Source: Chromohalobacter beijerinckii (GTDB taxonomy: Bacteria; Pseudomonadota; Gammaproteobacteria; Pseudomonadales; Halomonadaceae). Taken from it: a stretch of 64,000 bases of DNA. Below, one piece after another: positions 46,826 through 56,337 of the stretch. The DNA is taken from positions 1 to 64,000 of the forward strand of contig NZ_JAKGAK010000011.1 in assembly GCF_023061185.1 (NCBI RefSeq). Direction: 5' to 3'. Positions within the stretch are counted from its first letter, which is position 1, and each line of letters starts with the position of its first letter. The notes under the pieces are model-generated. The model did not search any database. It had not been told where the DNA came from and worked only from the letters and a program-made list of their open reading frames with translations. Made by a program: the position numbers and the translations under genes.

Positions 46826-48150
46826 ACGTGCCCACCTCACGCATCGCGGTGGTCGGTGGCGGCATTGCCGGCATGGCCTGCGCCCATTACCTCTCGCAAC
46901 GCCACGAGGTGACGCTGTTCGAGGCCAACGCACACCTCGGCGGCCACACCGCGACCGTCGATGTCGAACTGGACGGGCAACGGCATGCCATCGACACCGG
47001 CTTCATCGTCTTCAACGACCGTACCTATCCGCACTTTCAGCGCTTGCTTGCGCAGTTAGGCGTGGCCGCGCAAACCACCGAAATGAGCTTCTCGGTACAT
47101 GCCACGCACGAGGACTTCGAATATAACGGCCATACCCTCGACACCCTGTTCGCCCAGCGTCGCAATCTACTGCGGCCCGGCTTTCACGGCATGCTGCGCG
47201 ATATCCTGCGCTTCAATCGCCGCGCGGTACGCGACCTATCACACGGCACCTTGCCGGAGGGCATGACGCTAGGCGAGTACCTAACACGGGGCGGCTACGG
47301 CGAGCTTTTTCGGCGCCGTTATCTACTGCCCATGGGCGCCGCTATCTGGTCCGCCAGCGAACGCGACATGGCGGACTTCCCACTGATTCCTTTCGTGCGT
47401 TTCTTTCATCATCATGGGCTACTGTCGGTGAGCAATCGGCCCCAGTGGTACACGCTGACCGGCGGCGCACGGCGTTACATCGCCCCGCTGACGGCCGCCT
47501 ACGCGCAGCGCATTCGCCTGGCTTGCCCGGTGCTGGGTATCGAGCGCGACGCAACGGGCGTGGCCCTGACCACGCCCCAGGGCCAGGAGCGTTTCGATCA
47601 GGTGGTGCTCGCCTGTCACAGCGACCAAGCACTGGCGATGCTGGCTGCCCCCAGCCACGCAGAGCGTGAGATCCTCGATGCCCTGCCTTATCAGGACAAT
47701 GACGTTGTCTTGCATACCGATACCCGAATGCTGCCACGACGGCGCCGCGCCTGGGCGAGCTGGAACTATCGCATCGACGGACGCCAGGAAGACGCCCGCA
47801 TCTCGGTGACCTACGACATGAATCGTCTCCAGCATCTACCAGGCGCGACGCGCTTCTGCGTGACGCTCAACGACAGCGACGCCATCGCCCCCGAGTGCAT
47901 GCTACGCCGCTTCGTCTATCGTCATCCCTGCTTCACGCTGGCGGGGGCCGCCGCCCAAAAGCGTCATGCAGAAATATCCGGTCTGCACCACCGTACGCAT
48001 TTCTGCGGCGCGTACTGGCGCCACGGTTTCCACGAAGACGGCGTCTGGAGCGCGCTGCGCGTGGCCCGTGCACTGGGCTGCGATGAATCCGGTGTTCTGC
48101 AAGGGTCTCTCTCGCCGGCCAACGCAACACCTGAAGGAGTCCAGGTATGA
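46822..48150 (+). CDS. FAD/NAD(P)-binding oxidoreductase (amine-oxidase-like)
   Basis: The 442-aa protein begins with a dinucleotide fold (RIAVVGGGIAGMACAHYLSQRHEVTLFEANAHLGGHTATVDV) of the amine oxidase/phytoene desaturase type, and ends with FCGAYWRHGFHEDGVWSALRVARAL. This family is regularly encoded with DUF1365 and a Cfa-like methyltransferase and is thought to modify membrane fatty acids. The GTG start overlaps the SDR stop and the stop overlaps the next ATG, so it is in mid-operon. Confidence 0.88.
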   Translation: MNVPTSRIAVVGGGIAGMACAHYLSQRHEVTLFEANAHLGGHTATVDVELDGQRHAIDTGFIVFNDRTYPHFQRLLAQLGVAAQTTEMSFSVHATHEDFEYNGHTLDTLFAQRRNLLRPGFHGMLRDILRFNRRAVRDLSHGTLPEGMTLGEYLTRGGYGELFRRRYLLPMGAAIWSASERDMADFPLIPFVRFFHHHGLLSVSNRPQWYTLTGGARRYIAPLTAAYAQRIRLACPVLGIERDATGVALTTPQGQERFDQVVLACHSDQALAMLAAPSHAEREILDALPYQDNDVVLHTDTRMLPRRRRAWASWNYRIDGRQEDARISVTYDMNRLQHLPGATRFCVTLNDSDAIAPECMLRRFVYRHPCFTLAGAAAQKRHAEISGLHHRTHFCGAYWRHGFHEDGVWSALRVARALGCDESGVLQGSLSPANATPEGVQV

Positions 48151-48911
48151 GCGCCTCCTTGCATAGCCGAGTCACCTTGGGCGAACTGCGCCATCGACGA
48201 TTCACGCCGCGCACGCACCGCTTCACCTACCGCGTATGGATGGCCTGGCTCGACCTGGACGAGTTGCCCGAGCTTTTCGATACGCTACCGGGCTTTAGTG
48301 CACGACGTGCGGCGCTGGCGCGCTTTCGCCGCGAGGATTACCTGGGGCCCGTGCACTTGCCACTCAAGACGGCGGTGCGCCAGCGACTTCGCCACGAGCT
48401 GGGCGAAGCACCCGACGGCCCGGTTCGAATGCTGACCCAGCTGCGCCTCTGCGGGGTGCTCTTCAACCCCATCACGCTGTATTACGCCTACGACCGAGAC
48501 GAGCGTCTGTGCGCCATTCTCGGCGAAGTTACCAATACGCCGTGGCGGGAGCGCCAGGTCTATGCCTACCGGGTAACGCCGACGCGCCATGTCCACGCCG
48601 CCCATTTCGACAAAGCCCTGCATGTCTCACCGTTCAACCCCATGGACATGCAGTATCGGTGGCGCTTCAACACACCGGACGAGCACCTGCTGATGCATAT
48701 GGAGGCGTGGCGCAACGCTACGCGCCATTTCGACGCCACGCTGAGTCTGCGTTTTGCGCCAGCGGGGCGGCGTGCATGGCTCACCGCACTGGCACGCGCG
48801 CCCTGGATGAGCCTCAAGACACTGGCCGCCATTCATTTCGAGGCAATGCGCTTATGGCTGAAGCGCGTGCCACTCTTTTCTCATCCCCGTGGCGAGGAGA
48901 CACGCCCGTGA
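48147..48911 (+). CDS. DUF1365 family protein
   Basis: The 254-aa protein has the DUF1365 features: RHRRFTPRTHRFTYRVWMAWLDLDEL near the N-terminus, RRFREDYLGP-like FRREDYLGP, TQLRLCGVLFNPITLYYAYD, and KALHVSPFNPMDMQYRWRF. The family has no proven activity, but it is linked to Cfa-like enzymes and FAD oxidoreductases. Its ATG overlaps the previous stop (ATGA) and its end overlaps the next GTG. Confidence 0.9.
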   Translation: MSASLHSRVTLGELRHRRFTPRTHRFTYRVWMAWLDLDELPELFDTLPGFSARRAALARFRREDYLGPVHLPLKTAVRQRLRHELGEAPDGPVRMLTQLRLCGVLFNPITLYYAYDRDERLCAILGEVTNTPWRERQVYAYRVTPTRHVHAAHFDKALHVSPFNPMDMQYRWRFNTPDEHLLMHMEAWRNATRHFDATLSLRFAPAGRRAWLTALARAPWMSLKTLAAIHFEAMRLWLKRVPLFSHPRGEETRP

Positions 48912-50176
48912 CGACCACCCGTTCCGCTACCAAGACGCCTGTCCGCACGCTCGATGCGCGTGTAGCACGTTGGCTCAAGCCACGTCTGCTGCGCCAACTG
49001 TCGACCCTTGAGGGCGGCGTGCTGATCGTCGAGGAAGCCGGACACACGCATCGTCTCGGCCAGGGCGGGCCACTCACGGTACGCCTGCGGATACATCACG
49101 ACCGAGTCTGGCGGCGCATCGCGCTGGGAGGCAGCGTCGCGGCCGGGGAAACCTATATGGATGGTGACTGGCACTGCGACGACCTGGTCGCGCTGATTTG
49201 CTTGCTCGCGCGCAACCTGGAACACGTCAACGAGCGTCTGGAGAAAGGCCCTGCAAGACTGGCGCACGGTGTCCTCAGCGCTCTCCAAGCCCTGCAACGC
49301 AATACCACCAACCGCGCCCGGCGCCATGTAGCTGCACATTACGACCTCGGCAATGCTCTCTTCGAGACGTTCCTCGATCGCGAGCACTGGCTTTACTCCA
49401 GCGCCATCTTTCCACGCCCCGACGCCAGCCTGGAAGACGCGTCGACATACAAGCTAGAGCTCATTCTCGACAAGCTGGATGTCGGCCCCGAGCATCACCT
49501 GCTGGAGATCGGCACCGGCTGGGGTGGACTGGCACTTTATGCGGCGCGCACCCGAGGCTGCCGCGTCACCACCACGACCATTTCCGAGGAGCAGTACGCG
49601 CATACCTCGCAGCGCATTCGCGACGCCGGCCTCGAGGATCGCATCACCCTACTCAAGCGCGATTATCGCGACCTCGAGGGGCGTTACGACCGCCTGGTAT
49701 CGGTGGAAATGATTGAGGCAGTGGGGCATCAGTACCTGGACACTTATCTGGCCACCGTCGACCATCTCCTCGACGATGACGGCCTGGCGCTTATTCAGGC
49801 CATCACCATTCGCGACCAGCGCTATGAAGCAGCCAAGCGCGAGGTCGACTTCATCAAGCGTTACATCTTTCCTGGCGGTTTCCTGCCTTCCCACCAGGCG
49901 ATGTTGGAAAGTATCGCGCGGCGCACGCAACTCAACGTACTCGTCCTCGACGAGATCGGGGCACATTATGCGCGTACGCTTTGCGAATGGCGCCAGCGCT
50001 TCGAATCCAGCCTCGAGCGCGTTCGAAGTCTCGGCTACGACGAGCGCTTCATCCGCATGTGGCGCTATTATCTGTGCTACTGCGAAGGCGGCTTCCGCGA
50101 GCGCACCATCGGCGCCTCGCAGTGGCTACTGGCCAAACCTGGCAGCCGGCGCGCACCGCTCACCGGCGCACCTTGA
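48908..50176 (+). CDS. cyclopropane-fatty-acyl-phospholipid synthase-like methyltransferase
   Basis: The 422-aa protein is SAM-dependent and related to Cfa: AAHYDLGNALFETFLDREHWLYSSAIF near 140, the SAM loop LLEIGTGWGGLALYAA near 200, SVEMIEAVGHQYLDTYL near 265 and FIKRYIFPGGFLPS near 315. Cfa transfers a methylene group to unsaturated acyl chains of phospholipids. As part of an operon with an FAD oxidoreductase and DUF1365 it may instead make another modified fatty acid. The start is GTG 48908, overlapping DUF1365 by 4 bases. Confidence 0.9.
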   Translation: MTTTRSATKTPVRTLDARVARWLKPRLLRQLSTLEGGVLIVEEAGHTHRLGQGGPLTVRLRIHHDRVWRRIALGGSVAAGETYMDGDWHCDDLVALICLLARNLEHVNERLEKGPARLAHGVLSALQALQRNTTNRARRHVAAHYDLGNALFETFLDREHWLYSSAIFPRPDASLEDASTYKLELILDKLDVGPEHHLLEIGTGWGGLALYAARTRGCRVTTTTISEEQYAHTSQRIRDAGLEDRITLLKRDYRDLEGRYDRLVSVEMIEAVGHQYLDTYLATVDHLLDDDGLALIQAITIRDQRYEAAKREVDFIKRYIFPGGFLPSHQAMLESIARRTQLNVLVLDEIGAHYARTLCEWRQRFESSLERVRSLGYDERFIRMWRYYLCYCEGGFRERTIGASQWLLAKPGSRRAPLTGAP

Positions 50177-50180
50177 CCCC

Positions 50181-50675
50181 ATGCTTGGCAAGGTTTTAAA
50201 CGCGCTCGCGTTTCAAGTCGGCTGGCTAGCCTGCGTGCTCGGTGGTACGCCCTGGGCCTTGCTCACGGTCACGGTAATCGTGACGTGTCACCTGCGGTGG
50301 CTGGGCATACCGGGAGAGTGGCGCTGGCTGGCGGGATTCGCGCTACTCGGCGCGGGCGTGGACGGCACGCTGACATTGCTCGGCGGTTTACGCTTTACCG
50401 ATGGATCGGAACTCACTCCGGTACTGCCGCTATGGCTGTGGCTGCTCTGGCCGCTATTCGCGACCACCATTCACCATTCACTCGCTTGGCTATGGTCGCA
50501 CCCGTGGCTGGCAATGCTGGGCGGGGCGCTCGGCGGGCCGAGCTCCTACCTAGGTGGCGCACGCTTGGCAGATGTCGAACTGGCGCCTTGGGCAGTGGCG
50601 GTGCAGGCCGTAGTGTGGAGCGGTTTATGCGGATGGTTGGCGCTCAGGAAAGTGACACCTCGAGATCGCCCTTGA
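50181..50675 (+). CDS. DUF2878 membrane protein
   Basis: The 164-aa protein has about five hydrophobic helices, with NALAFQVGWLACVLGG at the start and GPSSYLGGARL near 125, matching DUF2878, which often ends Cfa/DUF1365 operons. Its ATG (50181) is 4 bases after the methyltransferase stop. Its last 32 bases overlap the 3' end of the convergent GGDEF-EAL gene. Confidence 0.82.
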   Translation: MLGKVLNALAFQVGWLACVLGGTPWALLTVTVIVTCHLRWLGIPGEWRWLAGFALLGAGVDGTLTLLGGLRFTDGSELTPVLPLWLWLLWPLFATTIHHSLAWLWSHPWLAMLGGALGGPSSYLGGARLADVELAPWAVAVQAVVWSGLCGWLALRKVTPRDRP

Positions 50676-52479
50676 GCCGCCTCTCGACATCGGTGACACG
50701 CTCGGGGCGGGCGTAGAGGAAGCCCTGCACCATGGCACAGCCCTCTGCACGCAGGTAATCCCGCTGCGCCTCGGTTTCCACCCCCTCGGCGACCACATCC
50801 AACCCCAAACCACGTGCCATGGCGAGCACAGCCGAGGTGATGGCAGCGTCGGCGCTATCGTCAGGCAGGGCGCGCACGAAGGCACGGTCGAGCTTGAGTT
50901 TATCCACCGGCAATTGCTTGAGATAAGCCATCGATGAATAACCGGTGCCGAAGTCGTCTATGGCAATCGGATGCCCCTTGTCACGCAGCGCGATGAGACG
51001 CGTCGAGATATCCCCAGCGCGCTCATCGAGCAGCACCGACTCGGTCAGTTCCAGTCCCAGCATGGCCGCAGGCACGTTGTGCTTGGACAAACTGGCAGAC
51101 AACCGCGACTCAAGGTCGCCCTGGATTAGCTGCACCGCAGAGATATTGATCCACACAGGCACGAACGATAATCCTTGCTGGCGCCAGGTCGACAACTGCG
51201 CGCAAGCATGGTCGATCACCCAGTCGCCCAGCGACGCCATCAAACCGTGACGTTCGGCCAGGGGGATGAACGTTCCCGGCGAAATCATGCCATGCGTGGG
51301 GTGATACCAGCGCAGCAGGGCTTCCATGCCGGCCAGACGCCCGTCATCGAGATAGTGCTGGGTCTGGTAGAAAAGTTCGAGTTGCGTACCGTGCGCCAAG
51401 GCTTGGCGAAGCTCGTTTAGCAGCTCGAGTTGCGGATCCCCCGCGACTTCCAGCGAAGGACGGAAGCGTTGACTGTGGTTACGTCCGTGGCGCTTGGCAG
51501 CGTAGAGTGCCGACTCGAGACGCTGGAACAGCACTCCGGAATCACGCCCATCTTCGGGCGCACGGCAAGTGCCGATGGTCAGCCCCAGGCGAAGAGGTTT
51601 GTCGCCAACCTCGAACGGTTCGCTAAGATGCCCGCGTAGCCCTTCTACCCATTGTTCGTGATCGTCATAGGTCGTGGTGCGAATGACCATGAACTCATCG
51701 CCGCCCAGGCGGCCTACCACCCCTCCGGCAACGAAGGCGGCGAGCCGTTGTCCGAAGCGCGATAGCAGGCGATCGCCCTTGTCGACACCCATGGCATCGT
51801 TGACGGCCTTGAAGCCATCGATGTCGATCAATGCGATATCCAATCCCTCGCCGGCACGCAGGCGTTGCAAGCGCGAGGCCAGCAAATCATGCAGGCGCCG
51901 GCGATTGGGTAAGCCGGTCAACGGATCTTCGAAGCCGATACGCTGCAGATCCTGCTCGCGCGCTTTATGACGCGTGATATCGGTGAACAATCCCACGTAA
52001 TGCGTGACGCTCCCCTTGTCATCCGTAATCGCCCGCACACGCAGCCATTCGGGGAATTGATCGCCATGCTTGCGCTGATTCCAGACCTCTCCTTCCCACT
52101 GCCCGGTAGCATTGAGCGTTTGCCAATAATGCTCGTAGAAAGCCTTGTCGTGGCGACCGGAGGAGAGCACCGACGGATCGAGGCCGCGTATCTCGTCGTC
52201 GCTGTAGCCGGTGATTTGCGTAAAGGCCGGATTGACCGCCTCGACGCGATTGTGGGCGTTGGAAATCACCACGCCATCAGGGGAGAGCGTGAGCGCCGCT
52301 TCGGTCAGTTGACGACGAGTCGCCTCCAGACGAATCTGCCGCCAGGCATCCAGGCCACCGATGACAACGACCACCAGAGCCGCCAGTCGCAGCATCAGCG
52401 TCGGCAAAAGGCTCATGGAGGCCATGGCAGCAATGCCCGTCCATACCAAGGGACGGTTAAGCGTAAAGACGGACCACAT
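50644..52479 (-). CDS. membrane-anchored PAS-GGDEF-EAL c-di-GMP protein
   Basis: The 611-aa protein has one or two hydrophobic helices in residues 8-45, a PAS domain (about 55-170, GVVISNAHNRVEAVNPAFTQITGY), a GGDEF domain with intact GRLGGDEF near 265, and an EAL domain with intact GMEALLRW and the DDFGTGYSS loop. It may therefore both make and break c-di-GMP. No RxxD inhibitory site precedes the GGDEF motif. The start has no visible ribosome site, so an internal start is possible. Confidence 0.9.
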   Translation of the reverse strand: MWSVFTLNRPLVWTGIAAMASMSLLPTLMLRLAALVVVVIGGLDAWRQIRLEATRRQLTEAALTLSPDGVVISNAHNRVEAVNPAFTQITGYSDDEIRGLDPSVLSSGRHDKAFYEHYWQTLNATGQWEGEVWNQRKHGDQFPEWLRVRAITDDKGSVTHYVGLFTDITRHKAREQDLQRIGFEDPLTGLPNRRRLHDLLASRLQRLRAGEGLDIALIDIDGFKAVNDAMGVDKGDRLLSRFGQRLAAFVAGGVVGRLGGDEFMVIRTTTYDDHEQWVEGLRGHLSEPFEVGDKPLRLGLTIGTCRAPEDGRDSGVLFQRLESALYAAKRHGRNHSQRFRPSLEVAGDPQLELLNELRQALAHGTQLELFYQTQHYLDDGRLAGMEALLRWYHPTHGMISPGTFIPLAERHGLMASLGDWVIDHACAQLSTWRQQGLSFVPVWINISAVQLIQGDLESRLSASLSKHNVPAAMLGLELTESVLLDERAGDISTRLIALRDKGHPIAIDDFGTGYSSMAYLKQLPVDKLKLDRAFVRALPDDSADAAITSAVLAMARGLGLDVVAEGVETEAQRDYLRAEGCAMVQGFLYARPERVTDVERRLKGDLEVSLS

Positions 52480-52689
52480 GGCGAGTTAGCGGCTCAATCA
52501 ATAGAGGTTCGTGAAGTGCAGGCATCATGCCCCTTCTCTTGCGACCGGCGCAACCCGCACCCATCCGCGGATTGCACCCATAACGCGCGCCCGGTAGGCT
52601 AGCCCAGCGTGCATTCATTCGGCACTGCCAGTAGACTAAGGTGTTCGTGCTCTGCGACGCACCACAATTTCGACTCTCGGAAAGACTCA

Positions 52690-53205
52690 GTGACCAAGCA
52701 ACATTCTTTCAGCTACGAAGAACTGCTGGCATGCAGCCAGGGCGAGCTTTTCGGCCCGGGCAACGCCCAGCTGCCGGCCCCCAACATGCTGATGCTCGAC
52801 CGCATCACGCAGATTCAGGAGGGCGGAGGCGAGTACGACAAGGGCGAACTCATCGCCGAACTGGATATCCACCCCGACCTGTGGTTCTTCGACTGCCACT
52901 TCCCCGGCGACCCGGTCATGCCTGGCTGTCTAGGCCTAGATGCAATGTGGCAACTGGTGGGCTTCTACCTCGGTTGGCTGGGACATCCTGGCCGCGGACG
53001 CGCCCTGGGCTGCGGCGAGGTCAAGTTCTCGGGCCAGATAATGCCGAACGCCGAGAAGGTCACCTACCGGATCAACCTCAAGCGGATTATTACCCGGCGG
53101 TTGATACTGGGGATTGCCGACGGCACCGTTTCGGTCGACGGTCGCGATATCTATCAGGCCAACGATTTGCGCGTTGGCTTGTTTACCTCCACCGCGAATT
53201 TCTGA
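52690..53205 (+). CDS. fabA: 3-hydroxydecanoyl-ACP dehydratase/isomerase
   Basis: FabA introduces the double bond of unsaturated fatty acids by dehydration and trans-2 to cis-3 isomerisation at C10. The 171-aa hotdog protein has [27 protein letters not shown] with the catalytic His (CHFPGD) and Asp (GLDAM). I use the GTG at 52690, which yields [15 protein letters not shown] like other FabA proteins. It precedes fabB by 13 bases. Confidence 0.97.
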   Translation: MTKQHSFSYEELLACSQGELFGPGNAQLPAPNMLMLDRITQIQEGGGEYDKGELIAELDIHPDLWFFDCHFPGDPVMPGCLGLDAMWQLVGFYLGWLGHPGRGRALGCGEVKFSGQIMPNAEKVTYRINLKRIITRRLILGIADGTVSVDGRDIYQANDLRVGLFTSTANF

Positions 53206-53218
53206 TCAGGAGGCTTCC

Positions 53219-54436
53219 ATGCGACGAGTGGTAGTCACCGGCCAAGGCATCGTGTCTTGCCTCGGCAATGACCAGCACCAGGTACTGGACGCGCTACGCA
53301 GCGGGCGCTCGGGTATTCGTTACAAAGATGAATACGCCGAACGTGGCTTCCGCAGCCACGTGGCCGGTGCCATCGATATCGATCTCGATACCTTAATCGA
53401 CCGTAAGCTGCGTCGCTTCATGGGTGATGCCGCGGCATTCGCCTATGTCTCGATGGAACAGGCGATCCGTGATGCCGGCCTCGACGAAAGCGATATCTCC
53501 AACGAGCGTACCGGCCTGATCGCTGGCTCCGGCGGCGCGTCCAGCGCCAACCAGGTCGAAGCCGCCGACGTCCTGCGCGAGAAGGGGCTGCGTCGTGTCG
53601 GCCCCTACCGGGTCACGCGGACCATGGGCAGCACGGTCTCCGCCTGCCTCGCCACGCCGTTCAAGATCAAGGGCGTCAACTACTCCATCTCCTCGGCCTG
53701 CGCGACCTCGGCCCACTGCATCGGCAGTGCCGTCGAGCAGATCCAGCTCGGCAAGCAGGACGTAGTCTTTGCCGGTGGCGGCGAAGAGGAACATTGGACG
53801 CTGTCCTGCCTGTTCGATGCCATGGGCGCACTCTCGACTAGCTATAACGACGCCCCCGAAACCGCCTCGCGTCCCTATGACGCCTCGCGCGATGGCTTCA
53901 TCATCGCTGGCGGTGGCGGCATGCTAGTGCTCGAAGAGTTGGAACACGCCAAGGCGCGTGGCGCCAAGATCTATGCCGAAATCGTCGGCTATGGCGCTAC
54001 CTCCGATGGCTACGACATGGTCGCACCCTCCGGCGAAGGCGCCGCGCGCTGCATGCGGCAAGCCATGGCGAACGTGGACGGTCCGATCGACTATATCAAC
54101 ACCCATGGCACCTCCACCCCGGTGGGCGACATCGCCGAGCTCAAGGCAGTTCGCGAGGTGTTCGGCGACACCACGCCGGCGATGAGCTCCACTAAGTCGC
54201 TGACGGGGCATTCGCTGGGCGCCACCGGCGTGCAGGAGACCATCTACTCGCTGTTGATGATGGAGCATGCCTTCATCGCCGCCTCGGCTAACATCAGCGA
54301 GCTAGACGATGCTGCCCAGGGCTTCGATATCGTCGAGCAACGTCGCGACGATGTTGCCATCGAGCGCGTGCTGTCCAATAGCTTCGGGTTCGGCGGCACC
54401 AACGCCTGCCTGGTGCTGCAGCGCTACCGGGACTGA
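53219..54436 (+). CDS. fabB: beta-ketoacyl-ACP synthase I
   Basis: FabB elongates the unsaturated intermediates made by FabA. The 405-aa thiolase-fold enzyme has the nucleophile Cys in [11 protein letters not shown] near 163, [12 protein letters not shown] near 298, and [14 protein letters not shown] near 332, the Cys-His-His triad. GGAGG lies before the ATG at 53219. The frame upstream to 53114 is a false extension through fabA. Confidence 0.97.
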   Translation: MRRVVVTGQGIVSCLGNDQHQVLDALRSGRSGIRYKDEYAERGFRSHVAGAIDIDLDTLIDRKLRRFMGDAAAFAYVSMEQAIRDAGLDESDISNERTGLIAGSGGASSANQVEAADVLREKGLRRVGPYRVTRTMGSTVSACLATPFKIKGVNYSISSACATSAHCIGSAVEQIQLGKQDVVFAGGGEEEHWTLSCLFDAMGALSTSYNDAPETASRPYDASRDGFIIAGGGGMLVLEELEHAKARGAKIYAEIVGYGATSDGYDMVAPSGEGAARCMRQAMANVDGPIDYINTHGTSTPVGDIAELKAVREVFGDTTPAMSSTKSLTGHSLGATGVQETIYSLLMMEHAFIAASANISELDDAAQGFDIVEQRRDDVAIERVLSNSFGFGGTNACLVLQRYRD

Positions 54437-54473
54437 TCCACGACCTCAGCGCCGTGCATTCCCCGGTAACACG

Positions 54474-54507
54474 AAAAAGGGGCGCCTCTCACGAGGCGCC
54501 CCTTTTT
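54474..54507. terminator. bidirectional intrinsic terminator, fabB and plsC
   Basis: A 15-bp perfect stem (54474-54488 with 54493-54507) around a TCAC loop has A5 on the left and T5 on the right, so it can end transcripts from both the fabB (plus) and plsC (minus) sides. Confidence 0.92.
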
Positions 54508-54538
54508 GAGTGCTGGTACACCTTCCGTCGGCAGAGGC

Positions 54539-55294
54539 TCAGGCTGGTACCTTGGTGGGCTCGCCCTCGGCCTCGGGACGCGGCACCGCGGAGATCTCGC
54601 GAAGCTGCGCCTCGATCCAATGCTCGACCTCGGCCAATACCTCGTTGGTGGAACGCCCCTGCGTGGCAATCGGCTCGCCGACCACCACATGCAAGTCTCC
54701 AGGCTTCTTGACCCAATGTCGTCCCGGCCAGTGTTCGCCGGCATTGTGGGCCACGGGCAACACCGGTACACCAGAGCGGCAAGCAATCACCACTCCACTC
54801 TTGTTGTAGCGACGCCGCTGCCCCGGCGCCACCCGCGTACCCTCGGGAAAGATCAGCACCGACAACCCCTCGGCCAAGCGCTGCGTGCCCTGCTCGAGCA
54901 CCATGCGCATGGCCCGCGACGGACGCGAGCGATCCAGCGCGATGGGTTTGATCAAACGCAGTCCCCAGCCGAAGACCGGCATATTGAGCAACTCACGCTT
55001 GAGTACCGTGCATACCGGCACCTTAAGCAGCTGCAGGAACAGGGTTTCCCACTCGCTCTGATGATTGGCGAGCACCACGCAGGGACCCTCAGGCACGTTA
55101 TCGCGCCCACTGACGTGATAACGCACCCCGCAAGACACGGCAAACCAGCTCACGATGAAGCGGTTATACAGATTCAGCAGCCGAAAACGCGAAAACAACG
55201 GCAAGAACGGTGCGGTCGGTAACAACACCAAGCCGCTGATCAGCAGCGCCAAAAAGTAGCCGGTATAAAATACGATACTGCGTAACACCTTCAC
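54539..55294 (-). CDS. plsC: 1-acyl-glycerol-3-phosphate acyltransferase (PlsC family)
   Basis: The 251-aa protein has an N-terminal membrane helix (IVFYTGYFLALLISGLVLL) and the acyltransferase blocks VVLANHQSEWETLF (near 75-88) and IFPEGTRVAPGQ (near 150). The catalytic HX4D motif is HX4E here (HQSEWE), a variant seen in some proteobacterial members. Probable role: acylation of lysophosphatidate at the inner membrane. Its ATG overlaps the stop of the upstream gene. Confidence 0.9.
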   Translation of the reverse strand: MKVLRSIVFYTGYFLALLISGLVLLPTAPFLPLFSRFRLLNLYNRFIVSWFAVSCGVRYHVSGRDNVPEGPCVVLANHQSEWETLFLQLLKVPVCTVLKRELLNMPVFGWGLRLIKPIALDRSRPSRAMRMVLEQGTQRLAEGLSVLIFPEGTRVAPGQRRRYNKSGVVIACRSGVPVLPVAHNAGEHWPGRHWVKKPGDLHVVVGEPIATQGRSTNEVLAEVEHWIEAQLREISAVPRPEAEGEPTKVPA

Positions 55295-56163
55295 GTCGCC
55301 GACTCCTTGTCATGCAGCAGGCACCAGTCATCCAACATGCGGCTCAGCTCGAGCCGCCAGGGCTTCTGGTGGATACCGAAAACGTCCAATACGCGGCGAC
55401 AATTCAGGACACGCCGTAAGGGATGGTCGTGATGATGATGCAAGGCGTGCAATGTCCCTAATGTGGCGTCACGCTCCTGCCGCTCGAGATGCGTGGTGAG
55501 GTAGGTGCGTACGACGGAAGCGAACGTATATGGGCTGATCGGCTCGGTACCTGCCAGATGATAGGCGCCCCAAGCGTCGGCGCCACACCCTTGCTGCTGC
55601 ATCATGCCGATCAACGCCATGGCCACCGCATCGACCGAAGTCGGGCACAGGATGATGTCTTCCGCGGCGCGCACTTCGTCACCCGCCAGCAGCGTGTCGA
55701 GTAACTCGGGTAACCAAGCATGCGCGCCGCCGAGCGCGAACAGCGGCCCCAGCCGTACGATGAGATGTCTCGGCAGACACTCACGCACCCGGTCGCCGGT
55801 GGCAATCAAGCGCTTCAGACTGTCATCGCGTGGCGCCGGGATGACATGCTCGTCGAGCGGCCCGTCGCCCCCATCCTCATAGAGTTCATCGGATACGCAC
55901 CAGATCAACGGCACATCGTATTCCCGACACAGCGCGAGATTGGCGTCGACCGCCTCGACATGGGCCATGACCTCAGCGGGCGCCAGACGTGACGGCGCCG
56001 ATAACGGTGGCACCACCAGCGCATCGGGCCGGGCTTCGGCCAAGGCCTCCGCCGAGACCTGTGTCTCCTCGACGATGGTCAATTGGGTATCGCGACGTCG
56101 ATTGGCCTCACGCGCCAGCGCCAGGCTCAAGCAATGTCCTGCATCCGCCAGCAGCAGCTTCAC
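55291..56163 (-). CDS. RmlD-like NAD(P)-dependent sugar/epimerase-family reductase
   Basis: The 290-aa protein starts MKLLLADAGHCLSLALA at the GTG 56163, with AAAGGAGAGG upstream; longer frames exist to 56280. It has a short-chain extended fold layout, with ALVVPPLSAPSRLAPAEVMAHVEAVDANLALCREYDVPLIWCVSDELYEDG, as in RmlD, but the usual GxxGxxG loop is altered. An activity is not certain. It is coupled to plsC (ATGA overlap). Confidence 0.72.
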   Translation of the reverse strand: MKLLLADAGHCLSLALAREANRRRDTQLTIVEETQVSAEALAEARPDALVVPPLSAPSRLAPAEVMAHVEAVDANLALCREYDVPLIWCVSDELYEDGGDGPLDEHVIPAPRDDSLKRLIATGDRVRECLPRHLIVRLGPLFALGGAHAWLPELLDTLLAGDEVRAAEDIILCPTSVDAVAMALIGMMQQQGCGADAWGAYHLAGTEPISPYTFASVVRTYLTTHLERQERDATLGTLHALHHHHDHPLRRVLNCRRVLDVFGIHQKPWRLELSRMLDDWCLLHDKESAT

Positions 56164-56337
56164 GGCCTCTCCTTTCGCATACTCGTCTCCTCGATTCGTC
56201 GTCCACCTCGTCGACAGGGGCACATATTCGCCCATCGCCGTATTGTCTGTCATCCTCCGTGCCGCCGACAGGCCGCACAAGGAGACACACCGGGGTCGTA
56301 CGCAAGACTGGCATTCTACGCCATGCAGGCGGCGGAC

